From contig JAPKAB010000003.1 in assembly GCA_028825475.1 (NCBI GenBank), forward strand, positions 62,001 to 126,000: DNA of 64,000 bases, given 5' to 3'. This document shows, one piece after another, positions 9,440 to 17,313 of the stretch. The notes beneath the pieces were generated by a model, which saw only the letters and a list, made by a program, of their open reading frames with translations, had not been told where the DNA came from and did no database searches. A program made the translations under genes and the position numbers. Position 1 is the stretch's first letter; each line of letters begins with the position of its first letter. The DNA is from Ascidiaceihabitans sp. (GTDB taxonomy: Bacteria > Pseudomonadota > Alphaproteobacteria > Rhodobacterales > Rhodobacteraceae).

Positions 9440-10987
9440 ATGTCTGAAGCAGCAACTCCAGCAAGACGCGGACGCGGTGGCGGCGGTGCAGCACGTCGTG
9501 CAGCTCGAACAGCAGTGTCTTTTGAAACGGCAAAATACATCGAACGCAATATCCCGAATTTTGAGGTTCTGACGGAAGAAGCGCTTTGTATCATTGAGGC
9601 AAACGCCGAACAGATCCTTGAAGAAGTTGGCGTTAACTTCCTTGATAACCCTGCGGCTCTAAAACGTTGGGCAGATGCGGGTGCAGACATTGACGGCGAA
9701 CGGGTTCGTATTCCAAAAGGTCTAGCGCGCAAACTATGTGCAACAGCACCCTCTACCTTCACTCAGCATGCACGCAACCCAGAGCGCAATGTCGAAATTG
9801 GTGGCCGAAATTTGGTGCTTGCTCCGGTTTATGGCCCTCCATTTGTGCGTGACGCAGAAGGTGGGCGCCGTTACGCGACCATCGGGGATTTTCAGAAATT
9901 CGTAAAACTAGGTTATATGTCCAAATGGCTGCACCACTCTGGTGGTACGGTATGCGAGCCTACAGATGTGCCCGTTAACAAGCGTCACTTGGACATGCTT
10001 CACGCGCACATGACCTTGTCAGATAAACCGTTCATGGGGTCCGTGACAGAACCATCCCGCGCCCAAGACAGCGTAGACATGGCTAGCATCCTGTTTGGCA
10101 AAGACTTCGTTCAAGAGAACACAGTCATGACCAGCCTGATCAACATCAACTCACCGATGACGTTTGATGACGTTATGATGGGTGCGCTTGAAGTGTACGC
10201 GCAAAACAATCAGGCCTGTATCGTTTCGCCGTTTATCGTTGGCGGGGCTATGGCACCAGTTTCTGTGGCAGGTACTTTGACCCAAGTTATGGCCGAGGCT
10301 TTGGCTGGCATTGCATACAGCCAATTGATCCGTCCTGGTGCCCCAGTTATTATGGGTGCCTTTGTGACGTCAATCGACATGAACTCTGGCGCGCCAACCT
10401 TCGGCACACCTGAGGCCGCGCACATTACATACGGGGCAGGGCAGTTGGCACGCCGCATGGGATTGCCATATCGTTCATCCGGCGGGTTCACTGGATCGAA
10501 ACTGCCTGACGCGCAGGCTGCGTATGAAACAGCCAATAGCCTGAACATGGGCCTTTTGGCTGGTGTGAACTTTATGCTGCACTCTTGCGGTTGGCTTGAA
10601 GGTGGATTGGTCAGCTCGTTTGAGAAATTCGTAATGGACGCTGATCAGTTGGGTGCGTTGCATCACCTCGCACGCGGCGTTGAAATTGATGAAAACGCTC
10701 AAGCTATGGATGCGATCCGCGAAGTTGGGCCCGGTGGGCACTACTTGGGGTGCGCACACACGCAAGCCAACTTTAAGGATGCGTTCTGGAAGTCAGACCT
10801 GTTGGACTACAAACCATTCGAGACATGGGAGGATGAGGGCGCGCGCGATACGCAATCATTGGCAACTGCCCGTGTTGAGAAAATGTTGAACGACTATGTT
10901 CAACCGCCATTGGATCAAGGCATTGCAGACGGTCTGAATGACTACATTGCAAAACGTAAAGAAGCCGAACCTGACTCCTTTATGTAG
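9440..10987 (+). CDS. Trimethylamine methyltransferase (MttB) family protein, non-pyrrolysine
   Basis: 515 residues, matching the MttB superfamily through its length. There is no in-frame TAG, so it lacks the pyrrolysine of true trimethylamine methyltransferases and belongs to the wider group that includes glycine-betaine-type demethylases. The usual partners (corrinoid protein, MtbA-like enzyme) are not in the window. The first 25 residues contain an unusual Arg/Gly tract (RRGRGGGGAARRAAR). AAAGGGG precedes ATG 9440. Its stop abuts that of the DUF6477 gene with no gap. The methyl donor is unknown. Confidence 0.85.
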   Translation: MSEAATPARRGRGGGGAARRAARTAVSFETAKYIERNIPNFEVLTEEALCIIEANAEQILEEVGVNFLDNPAALKRWADAGADIDGERVRIPKGLARKLCATAPSTFTQHARNPERNVEIGGRNLVLAPVYGPPFVRDAEGGRRYATIGDFQKFVKLGYMSKWLHHSGGTVCEPTDVPVNKRHLDMLHAHMTLSDKPFMGSVTEPSRAQDSVDMASILFGKDFVQENTVMTSLININSPMTFDDVMMGALEVYAQNNQACIVSPFIVGGAMAPVSVAGTLTQVMAEALAGIAYSQLIRPGAPVIMGAFVTSIDMNSGAPTFGTPEAAHITYGAGQLARRMGLPYRSSGGFTGSKLPDAQAAYETANSLNMGLLAGVNFMLHSCGWLEGGLVSSFEKFVMDADQLGALHHLARGVEIDENAQAMDAIREVGPGGHYLGCAHTQANFKDAFWKSDLLDYKPFETWEDEGARDTQSLATARVEKMLNDYVQPPLDQGIADGLNDYIAKRKEAEPDSFM

Positions 10988-11287
10988 TCAGCTGACAGGT
11001 TTTGGTTGAGAGGCGCGTAAATCGCGTGCCTCTCCCACGATCGCGATCATCACATCAATATGACGAAGCAGATTGTAGGCGGATTCGCCTGCTTTGCGCA
11101 GTGCGTTGAGATCTTCCTCAATCTCAATCAACCTTAGAATAGCTTCGGAATGTTTCGGCATACGCCCGTAGCCTAATAGGCGTGGCAGGTGGGCTACGCG
11201 TTTATATTCAGCAGCCCCAATTCGTGCTGCACGCATCAGCAGTTTTGGACGACGTAGTTTCTGTAAGATTGTTAAGGCGTCTTGCAT
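10988..11287 (-). CDS. DUF6477-type small protein
   Basis: 99 residues, basic N-terminal half with 'LRRPKLLMRAARIGAAEYKR', then a helical segment 'ILRLIEIEEDLNALRKAGESAYN'. No membrane segment or catalytic motif is seen. I recognise it as a short family of unknown function common in Rhodobacterales. It is divergent from the DUF6456-type gene; the shared 257-base intergenic region probably holds both promoters. AAGGGA lies 7 bases before the start. Confidence 0.7.
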   Translation of the reverse strand: MQDALTILQKLRRPKLLMRAARIGAAEYKRVAHLPRLLGYGRMPKHSEAILRLIEIEEDLNALRKAGESAYNLLRHIDVMIAIVGEARDLRASQPKPVS

Positions 11288-11480
11288 TTGAAATCCCTTT
11301 GCACGTTTGATCTGTGGGTAAGTCGACCCAGCAATTCAGAATTTATGACACGGGTTTTCAGGGTGTTGCGTTTGCCCTCTGGGCTAAGCGCGCAGGGTTC
11401 ATGACTGTTTATACTTTGGAAACAATGATGAAGATTGTTGACGCTGTTAACCAACAAGTAACAAGCGCAACCATAAGGTG

Positions 11481-11501
11481 TGTGGATAAAGCTGGGGATA
11501 A
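11481..11501 (+). promoter_or_regulatory. Pair of DnaA-box-like sequences
   Basis: TGTGGATAA (11481-11489) is a perfect DnaA box in reverse orientation, and TGGGGATAA (11493-11501) has one mismatch. They are direct repeats 12 bases apart, upstream of the DUF6456-type gene. A third near-match, TGTGGGTAA, is at 11313-11321. The pair may be a DnaA-responsive promoter element; chance occurrence cannot be excluded. Confidence 0.25.
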
Positions 11502-11544
11502 GTGGTGGGTAACTGCCGAGTCTCTTATGAGGGAGACATATAAA

Positions 11545-12666
11545 ATGGATATTACGCGACACATTGCGACGGCAACATCTTTGCCTAGCTGGGTGCCTAT
11601 GCCTGCACAGATCTACCTTGCACATACCCAAGCGGGACTGCCGATACGTGCGTTGGCTCGGATGTCGGGGTGCCATGCCTCTACGATTTTACGATAAATT
11701 CGCAAGGTTGAGACCCGCCGCGATGATCCGTTGGTTGACGCCGTCTTAAACAGACTTGGCACCCACCATTTCGACACGTCCCGTGAATGGTCTGTGTCCT
11801 TATCTAAGGAAACGATTAATATGAGTTTTGACACAAAAATTACGACTGATGAGACAATTCTTGAGCAAGAGGCGATGCGTATTTTGCGGCGTCTTTGTGA
11901 GAAGGGAGCTGTTTTAGCCGTGGCCACTGACATGGACAAAGCAGTTGCTGTGCGTGACGGTGCCAACGGTCAGAGCACTCGAACAGCGGTGGTTGAACGC
12001 GATATTGCGCAAGCTATGGCGCTGAAAAATTGGATCGAACAGCAAACATCAGGTCGCATCGTGCGGTATCAGATCACGACTGCAGGGCGGTCTGCGCTGA
12101 GCGAAATGCTGAAGAACTCACCATATACTAGGATTGGCGAACCCGAAGAGTACGCAGCTCAGCATCGCGAATGGGGCGAAAAGACTTTGCCTGATACTGA
12201 TACAGGTCGGCCGAAGCGGATGCGTTATAACCTGTCTGAATCTCCCTTAACTGGGTTGTCACGTCGTCGGGACAAGGATGGTAAACCCTTTTTAAGTGAC
12301 GCGCTGGTCCATGTTGGCGAACGACTTCGTGAAGATTTTGAGTTGGCCCAAATGGGACCACGGGTTGCGCAAAATTGGGATCGTTTTCTTACATCAGGTG
12401 GACGCGGTGGTTTTGCACCCGACAGTGGTGTTGGCGATGGACCGTCCGCCGCGCGCAAGCGTGTGGCCGATGCGATGGCCGATCTTGGGCCTGGTTTGTC
12501 TGATGTTTTACTGCGTTGTTGTTGTTACCTTGAGGGGCTTGAGGCGGCTGAAAAGCGATTGGGTTGGTCTGCACGATCTGGGAAGATAGTCTTGCGGATT
12601 GCATTGATGCGGCTTCATCAACATTACGCGCGTACATTAGGGGGCGACGGCGATTTGATTGGTTAG
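11545..12666 (+). pseudogene. Helix-turn-helix / DUF6456-type protein interrupted by an in-frame stop
   Basis: A continuous reading frame from ATG 11545 (AGGGAG about 10 bases upstream) to TAG 12664-12666 is broken only by TAA at 11695-11697. Before the stop lies a helix-turn-helix start (LPSWVPMPAQIYL ... CHASTILR); directly after it the same frame continues IRKVETRRDDPLVDAVLNRLG. Homologues as I know them read Gln at the stop position, so a CAA to TAA change is likely. The C-terminal part carries the 'ALVHVGERLREDFELAQMG' region of the DUF6456 domain. A separate ATG at 11821 with AAGGAA 9 bases upstream could yield a 281-residue protein lacking the N-terminal HTH. It may be a nonsense mutation, a sequence error, or a split gene. 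Confidence 0.75.
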
Positions 12667-12807
12667 TTGGTCGGGGCTGTAGATAAAAAGAGTGGTATCG
12701 CGCTGGAACATAGCTAGTTTGCACTACATTGGGTTTTAACCATAACGGTTTAAGGTTAAACTACCCTAACTCTTGCTGCCAATGGCGCAGCCCAAAAGGC
12801 CGATAAC

Positions 12808-13755
12808 ATGCGTGATCTGAAAATCCCTGAACAACGCCACCCTGAAAAAGCACGGCGTCCAGACAGTCCACAACCTAAAAAGCCGGATTGGATCAGGGTC
12901 AAAGCACCTAATAGTAAGGGCTATGACGAGACACGCAAAATCATGCGTGACAACAACCTTGTCACGGTCTGCGAAGAAGCAGGCTGCCCAAACGTGGGCG
13001 AATGTTGGAGCCAAGGGCACGCGACCATGATGATTATGGGAGAGGTCTGCACGCGCGCATGTACCTTTTGCAACATCGCGACGGGTAAGCCACCTGAAGA
13101 TTTAGATGCATTTGAACCGGGGCGCGTGGCCCATGCAGTTGAAAAACTAGGCTTGAACCACGTTGTTGTGACCTCTGTGGACCGCGATGATATTACGGAC
13201 GGTGGTGCTGATCACTTTGCACAAACCATTCGCGCGATCCGTCATCGCAGCCCAAATACAACCATCGAAATTCTAACGCCGGACTTTATCCGCTGTGACC
13301 CATCCGTATTGGAAGTGGTGGTTGAGGCGCGTCCAGATGTCTTTAACCACAACCTTGAAACGGTTCCGGGACTGTATCCAGAAGTGCGTCCAGGCGCGCG
13401 GTACTTCCACTCATTGCGTCTATTGCAGCGTGTGAAGGAACTGGATCCAATGATGTTCACCAAATCGGGTATCATGGTTGGATTGGGAGAGGACCGCCAA
13501 TCGGTCATGCAAGTCATGGAAGACATGCGCGCCGCTGATATCGATTTTCTGACTGTGGGCCAGTACCTGCAACCAACGCCAAAGCACCATGCTGTCGACC
13601 GCTTTGTGCATCCCGATGAATTTGCAGCCTATGAGAAGGCCGCCTATGGCAAGGGGTTCTTGATGGTTTCCGCAACTCCGCTCACGCGGTCTAGCTATCA
13701 TGCAGGTGAAGATTTTGCGCAATTGCGTGCGGCACGTCAGGCCAAACATGGTTAA
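12808..13755 (+). CDS. lipA: Lipoyl synthase
   Basis: 315 residues. A radical-SAM enzyme that inserts two sulfurs into octanoyl-protein to make lipoyl groups for 2-oxoacid dehydrogenases. The auxiliary cluster motif has Cys55, Cys60 and Cys66 ([12 protein letters not shown]), the radical-SAM motif Cys81, Cys85 and Cys88 (CTRACTFC), and the C-terminal RSSY serine is present in [16 protein letters not shown] lies 8 bases before ATG 12808. It stands alone on its strand and is followed by a good terminator. Confidence 0.97.
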   Translation: MRDLKIPEQRHPEKARRPDSPQPKKPDWIRVKAPNSKGYDETRKIMRDNNLVTVCEEAGCPNVGECWSQGHATMMIMGEVCTRACTFCNIATGKPPEDLDAFEPGRVAHAVEKLGLNHVVVTSVDRDDITDGGADHFAQTIRAIRHRSPNTTIEILTPDFIRCDPSVLEVVVEARPDVFNHNLETVPGLYPEVRPGARYFHSLRLLQRVKELDPMMFTKSGIMVGLGEDRQSVMQVMEDMRAADIDFLTVGQYLQPTPKHHAVDRFVHPDEFAAYEKAAYGKGFLMVSATPLTRSSYHAGEDFAQLRAARQAKHG

Positions 13756-13793
13756 TTTGCGGTTTTCCGCCTGATACTACTGAAATTCAAACT

Positions 13794-13840
13794 GCGTTTC
13801 CGACCTTAAATGGCTGGAAACGCTTTATTTTTGGCTTTTT
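13794..13840 (+). terminator. Rho-independent terminator after lipA
   Basis: An 8-base stem GCGTTTCC (13794-13801) / GGAAACGC (13816-13823) with a 14-base loop is followed by a T-rich run (TTTATTTTTGGCTTTTT). It lies 38 bases after the lipA stop. Confidence 0.7.
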
Positions 13841-14179
13841 GAAAGCCGTTCAGCTGAAAGCGGCGTAGGCTTGGGCGAGACATTGCCACGCTTTGACGAC
13901 GGCCTTTACTTGGAATCAGTTGCCTAAATAGGCAGAAGTGATTCTATCTGTGGTTTACAGTTTATTGCAAACCAACCTATTGTTTCCGTATCAGATACAG
14001 TAACATTTTCAGTGGTTTAACTTGGTTCGCGCAACTGTGTCCATTCCGACACAAATCCGTGAATGCGTCACTTTTTTGACATTTTTTGAACATTAGATCA
14101 CCAAAACCTGAAGTTTTCACAAGACATGGTTAACGGCACTGCTAGTTTGAGCTCACTATTTATAAATGGAGTACTTATT
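13841..14179. other. Intergenic region before the small secreted proteins
   Basis: No convincing gene was found in this stretch. It contains TTGACA at 14076-14081 in an AT-rich context, without a well-spaced -10 box, and an ATGGTTAA at 14126-14133 matching the reverse of a CtrA half-site. GGAG at 14168-14171 is the ribosome binding site of the gene starting at 14180. It probably holds that gene's promoter and a 5' leader. Confidence 0.4.
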
Positions 14180-14452
14180 ATGAAAACTACAATTTTAGCA
14201 GCAGCAGCCGTTTTGGTTTCTTTCGCAGCGCCAGCAATGGCTTGGGAAGGTAAAGTCGTCGCTTGCTACGACAGCGTTTGGGTTCCAGCGAAAACTGAAA
14301 CACACAAGAAATTGCATTCTGCAGCTCACACTAAGTGGGAGCACCGTGGTGGCCAATTGGTAGAAGTATATTACGCACCAGTTTACATCCAGCACTCACA
14401 CCAGAAGAGCAAAGGTTATTACCTAAAAGTTAAAGCTGCTTGCAACAAGTAA
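14180..14452 (+). CDS. Small secreted two-cysteine protein (first of tandem pair)
   Basis: 90 residues. A signal peptide with cleavage after Ala-Met-Ala (about residue 21) leaves a mature protein of about 69 residues starting WEGKV. It has two cysteines, one early (VACYDSVWVPA) and one at the end (KAACNK), likely forming a disulfide that closes the chain. It is rich in Lys, His and Tyr. The downstream gene at 14611 encodes a diverged paralogue with the same cysteine placement. No function is known to me. ATG 14180 is chosen over one at 14126 because of GGAG 8 bases upstream and the proper signal peptide. Confidence 0.8.
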   Translation: MKTTILAAAAVLVSFAAPAMAWEGKVVACYDSVWVPAKTETHKKLHSAAHTKWEHRGGQLVEVYYAPVYIQHSHQKSKGYYLKVKAACNK

Positions 14453-14473
14453 GCCTTTAACCAAATGCAAATT

Positions 14474-14507
14474 AAGAGGCGTACATCTGCTGTGCGCCTC
14501 TTTTTTT
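14474..14507 (+). terminator. Strong Rho-independent terminator
   Basis: An 11-base stem with one G-U pair (14475-14485 with 14491-14501), a TCTGC loop and a run of seven T residues. It lies 22 bases after the first small secreted gene and separates it from its paralogue, so the two are transcribed independently. Confidence 0.9.
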
Positions 14508-14573
14508 GTGGGTTTTCACCCGCAGTTTCGCATTCTTGTCAGAGAGGGGCCGCTTTTTAGCCCTTTTTCTTAG

Positions 14574-14581
14574 TTAACCAA
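14574..14581 (+). promoter_or_regulatory. CtrA half-site-like sequence
   Basis: TTAACCAA at 14574-14581 matches seven of eight bases of the CtrA half-site TTAACCAT. A second GTTAAC follows at about 14588. The first paralogue has an exact reverse half-site (14126-14133). Both placements suggest shared control, but such 8-mers are common in AT-rich DNA. Confidence 0.2.
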
Positions 14582-14610
14582 AAGTCAGTTAACTTTTAAA
14601 AGGATATGTT

Positions 14611-14892
14611 ATGAAACGTTTTTTGGCCCCATTAGCGGCAATCTCATTTGTTGTCGCAGCACCGGTCTCTGCTGCAGACGAGTCACGCGCAACACGCGTC
14701 GGATGCTATCAGGAAGTTAAAGTTCCTGCACAATACAGCGTGAAACGCGTCAAAATCAAAGACGAGTATCGCCAGTACATCAAACGCACGAACGGCCGTA
14801 TTGATCTGATGGAATTTCCAGCAGTTTATCGCGAAGACAAAACTAAAGTTGCCGAAGCACACACCGTTATGCGTGAAATCGTCTGTAACTAA
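14611..14892 (+). CDS. Small secreted two-cysteine protein (second of tandem pair)
   Basis: 93 residues with a signal peptide cleaved after Val-Ser-Ala (about residue 21). The mature part holds two cysteines, in RVGCYQEVKVPA and at the C-terminus (MREIVCN). It shares with the protein at 14180-14452 the pattern CY..V.VPA, a central Lys-rich segment, a P-x-VY/AVY step and the terminal Cys-Asn. Spacing between the cysteines is similar, so the two are diverged tandem duplicates. It is strongly basic. Function unknown; probably periplasmic or surface-associated. AAAGGAT lies before ATG 14611. Confidence 0.8.
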   Translation: MKRFLAPLAAISFVVAAPVSAADESRATRVGCYQEVKVPAQYSVKRVKIKDEYRQYIKRTNGRIDLMEFPAVYREDKTKVAEAHTVMREIVCN

Positions 14893-14909
14893 GACCGATT
14901 CATTTCAGA

Positions 14910-15446
14910 TCATGTGAACCGAACCTTCCCGATATAGGGGAGGTTCCGGTTGCGTTGAGCAAAATCAATTCCATAACCCACGACAAATTCATCTGGGATA
15001 TCAAAGCCAACATAGTCCGCACGAAAATCTACTTCGCGCCGTGACGGTTTATCCAACAAAGCCACAGATTTCAGACGTGCAGGGTTGCGTGTCCAAAGCA
15101 TCTTTGTGACGTGGTTCAAGGTGTGACCCGTGTCGACAATATCCTCGACAACCAAAACATCGCGACCTTCAATTGCGCCGCGCAAGTCTTTGAGAATGCG
15201 AACTTCTCTGCTGCTTTCCATACCGTCACCGTAACTGGATGCTTCCAGGAAATCTACTTCGATTGGCAAATCCAACTCGCGTACAAGGTCAGCAATAAAC
15301 ACGAACGAGCCGCGTAAAAGGCCAACAACAACCAGTTTATCGGTCCCGTTGAATTCGTCTTGAAGCACGTGACTTAGCTCTTCAATCCGTGCCGCAATGG
15401 ATTTGGCCGAGATCATTTGATCGATGACATATGGACGCTGTGGCAT
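14910..15446 (-). CDS. hpt: Hypoxanthine phosphoribosyltransferase
   Basis: 178 residues. It salvages hypoxanthine (and usually guanine) to IMP or GMP with PRPP. The PRPP-binding loop [12 protein letters not shown] is at about 103-114 and the N-terminal LLRGS loop at about 49-53. ATG 15446 is preferred over one 21 bases upstream, since AAGGGG lies 5 bases before it and the product then starts [12 protein letters not shown]. It is convergent with the second small secreted gene. Confidence 0.94.
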   Translation of the reverse strand: MPQRPYVIDQMISAKSIAARIEELSHVLQDEFNGTDKLVVVGLLRGSFVFIADLVRELDLPIEVDFLEASSYGDGMESSREVRILKDLRGAIEGRDVLVVEDIVDTGHTLNHVTKMLWTRNPARLKSVALLDKPSRREVDFRADYVGFDIPDEFVVGYGIDFAQRNRNLPYIGKVRFT

Positions 15447-15521
15447 GTTCACCCCTTGTATTTGCAAGGGTTTCGTACCACATGGATTTGAACGATAACC
15501 ATATTAAAATGCAAAAAAGTT

Positions 15522-15965
15522 ATGCCCACACACTCAGAAACACGTCCTCTGCCATACACAGCCCAACAGATGTACAATCTGGTGGCAGATGTGGCATCTT
15601 ATCCCCAGTTTTTGCCGTGGTGCGCCGCTGCACGTATTCGATCCACAACACCGGTTGAGCAAAGCGTGGTGCTTGAGGCAGATTTGGTGATTTCTTTCAA
15701 AGTTTTCCGCGAACGGTTCGGCAGCCATGTCACGCTTTTCCCGGATGATATGAAGATCGACACCGAATATTTGGATGGTCCGTTTAAGTACATGAAATCC
15801 AATTGGGCGTTTGAGGACACTCCAACAGGGTGCAACGTCATCTTCTTTGTTGATTTTGAATTTAAAAACGCCATCCTACAAGGGATCATCGGCCTTGTGT
15901 TTAACGAGGCGATGCAACGTGTCGTCCGTGCGTTCGAAGCGCGGGCTGTCGCACTTTACGGCTAA
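15522..15965 (+). CDS. COQ10/RatA-type START-like ubiquinone-binding protein
   Basis: 147 residues with the polyketide cyclase/START fold typical of COQ10 and RatA: N-terminal 'YTAQQMYNLVADVASYPQFLPWC', then a beta-rich middle and a C-terminal helix 'RVVRAFEARAVALYG'. In alphaproteobacteria this family is linked to coenzyme Q function; the name RatA comes from the E. coli homologue, described as a ribosome-association toxin, a role I do not assume here. It is divergent from hpt. Confidence 0.88.
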   Translation: MPTHSETRPLPYTAQQMYNLVADVASYPQFLPWCAAARIRSTTPVEQSVVLEADLVISFKVFRERFGSHVTLFPDDMKIDTEYLDGPFKYMKSNWAFEDTPTGCNVIFFVDFEFKNAILQGIIGLVFNEAMQRVVRAFEARAVALYG

Positions 15966-16004
15966 GCAAATCCGCTTTGGTCGTTCACCTGACCGGAGCC
16001 ATAG

Positions 16005-17279
16005 ATGACCCTTACCAACGATCTGATCGCTTTTACGAACGCCCAACCAAACGGTGATGCGCGCGATGTCATGCAATTGTCAGTGTTAGATTGGGCCGCT
16101 TGCGGATTGGCGGGTGCCGCAGAGGGCAGTTTTGATGGCTTCGTCATAGCAAATGCAACGCAGGGCCCGTGCCAAATCCTAGGTGGCGGCACAGGTTCAC
16201 CTACCAATGCGGCGCTGATAAACGGCACGCTGTCCCATGCGTTGGATTTTGACGACACGCATTTCGCACATATCGGGCATCCCTCAGTGGCTGTGGTTTC
16301 GGCGGCTCTCGCAATTTCACAGCACGTCGATGCATCGGTCCCTGATATGATTGATGCCGCCCTAATCGGCACCGAAGCCTCCGTTCACGTTGGTCTATGG
16401 TTGGGGCGTGATCACTATCAAATCGGCTATCATCAAACCGCCACGGCAGGGGCTTTCGGTGCAACGATCGCAGCGGCACGGTTGCTTAAACTGTCTGACG
16501 CCCAAATTCGCGCGGCAATTGGCTTGGCCAGCACGATGGCGTCAGGACTCAAATCCCAATTCGGGACAATGGGCAAACCATTGAATGCAGGGCTGGCTGC
16601 GCGCTGCGGTGTCGAAGCAGCGCTTTGGGCGCAATCGGGCATGACGTCTGCGGACGATGGATTGGAAGGTCCGCTTGGATTTGGGGAAACTCATCACGGT
16701 CAGCACAACCCAACAAATATCGGGCAGGGCGCATGGCAGATGGAAACCGTCAGCCACAAATTCCACGCCTGTTGTCACGGTCTACATGCGATGCTTGAGG
16801 CCTTGGCAGATGTGAGCGTCGAAACTGAAACGATCCAAAGCGTCTATGTAACCACGCATCCACGTTGGTTGACTGTGTGCAATATCGCGCAGCCACGAAC
16901 AGGTCTTGAGTGTAAATTTAGCTATTCACAAACCGCTGCTATGGCTTTGTCAGGGATCAACACAGGGGATATTGAGCAGTATAATGATGATGCAGCAAAA
17001 GATCATGCGCTCACCCGTTTGGCGCAAAAAGTAGCAGTCACCGGGGATGAAACGCTATCAGAGATGCAATCCTGTGCGCGCATCGTCACGGACGTCAAAG
17101 ATCATACAGTCACCCATGATCTTGCAGCGCCAATGTCCCTTTCACTGCGCAAAGATAAGCTGCTGAAGAAGGCAAAAGGACTGGTGGGACCGGACGCGGC
17201 CAACGCACTTTGGGTCGCAGTGCAGGGCGAAGATCTAAGCGCCCTAACAACCCTCTTAAACGCAAAACGGGCCCACTAG
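16005..17279 (+). CDS. MmgE/PrpD family protein
   Basis: 424 residues. The family includes 2-methylcitrate dehydratase (PrpD) and cis-aconitate decarboxylase. The N-terminal helical domain has 'LDWAACGLAGAAEG' and 'NGTLSHALDFDDTH', the latter the conserved active-site segment with paired Asp. No prpB or prpC lies nearby, so the substrate is uncertain and a methylcitrate role should not be assumed. CCGGAG lies 6 bases before ATG 16005. It ends in a hairpin that serves as a terminator for the convergent amtB. Confidence 0.85.
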   Translation: MTLTNDLIAFTNAQPNGDARDVMQLSVLDWAACGLAGAAEGSFDGFVIANATQGPCQILGGGTGSPTNAALINGTLSHALDFDDTHFAHIGHPSVAVVSAALAISQHVDASVPDMIDAALIGTEASVHVGLWLGRDHYQIGYHQTATAGAFGATIAAARLLKLSDAQIRAAIGLASTMASGLKSQFGTMGKPLNAGLAARCGVEAALWAQSGMTSADDGLEGPLGFGETHHGQHNPTNIGQGAWQMETVSHKFHACCHGLHAMLEALADVSVETETIQSVYVTTHPRWLTVCNIAQPRTGLECKFSYSQTAAMALSGINTGDIEQYNDDAAKDHALTRLAQKVAVTGDETLSEMQSCARIVTDVKDHTVTHDLAAPMSLSLRKDKLLKKAKGLVGPDAANALWVAVQGEDLSALTTLLNAKRAH

Positions 17280-17286
17280 GGGCCCG
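17261..17286 (-). terminator. Terminator for amtB, embedded in the end of the PrpD-family gene
   Basis: Stem CGGGCCC/GGGCCCG (17268-17274 and 17280-17286) with loop ACTAG. Read on the minus strand it is followed by TTTTGCG, so it fits termination of amtB, while its plus-strand side has no immediate T run. The loop contains the TAG stop of the PrpD-family gene. Confidence 0.65.
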
Positions 17287-17313
17287 CATTACCTATTTTA
17301 TGATGCTCAGCGT

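Noticed and set aside
9440-10987. Pyrrolysine-containing trimethylamine methyltransferase
   Set aside because: There is no in-frame amber codon, and the frame is open throughout.
11314-11544. N-terminal extension of the DUF6456-type gene from 11314
   Set aside because: The sequence has no similarity to the family, contains DnaA-box-like sites, and ATG 11545 has a better ribosome binding site.
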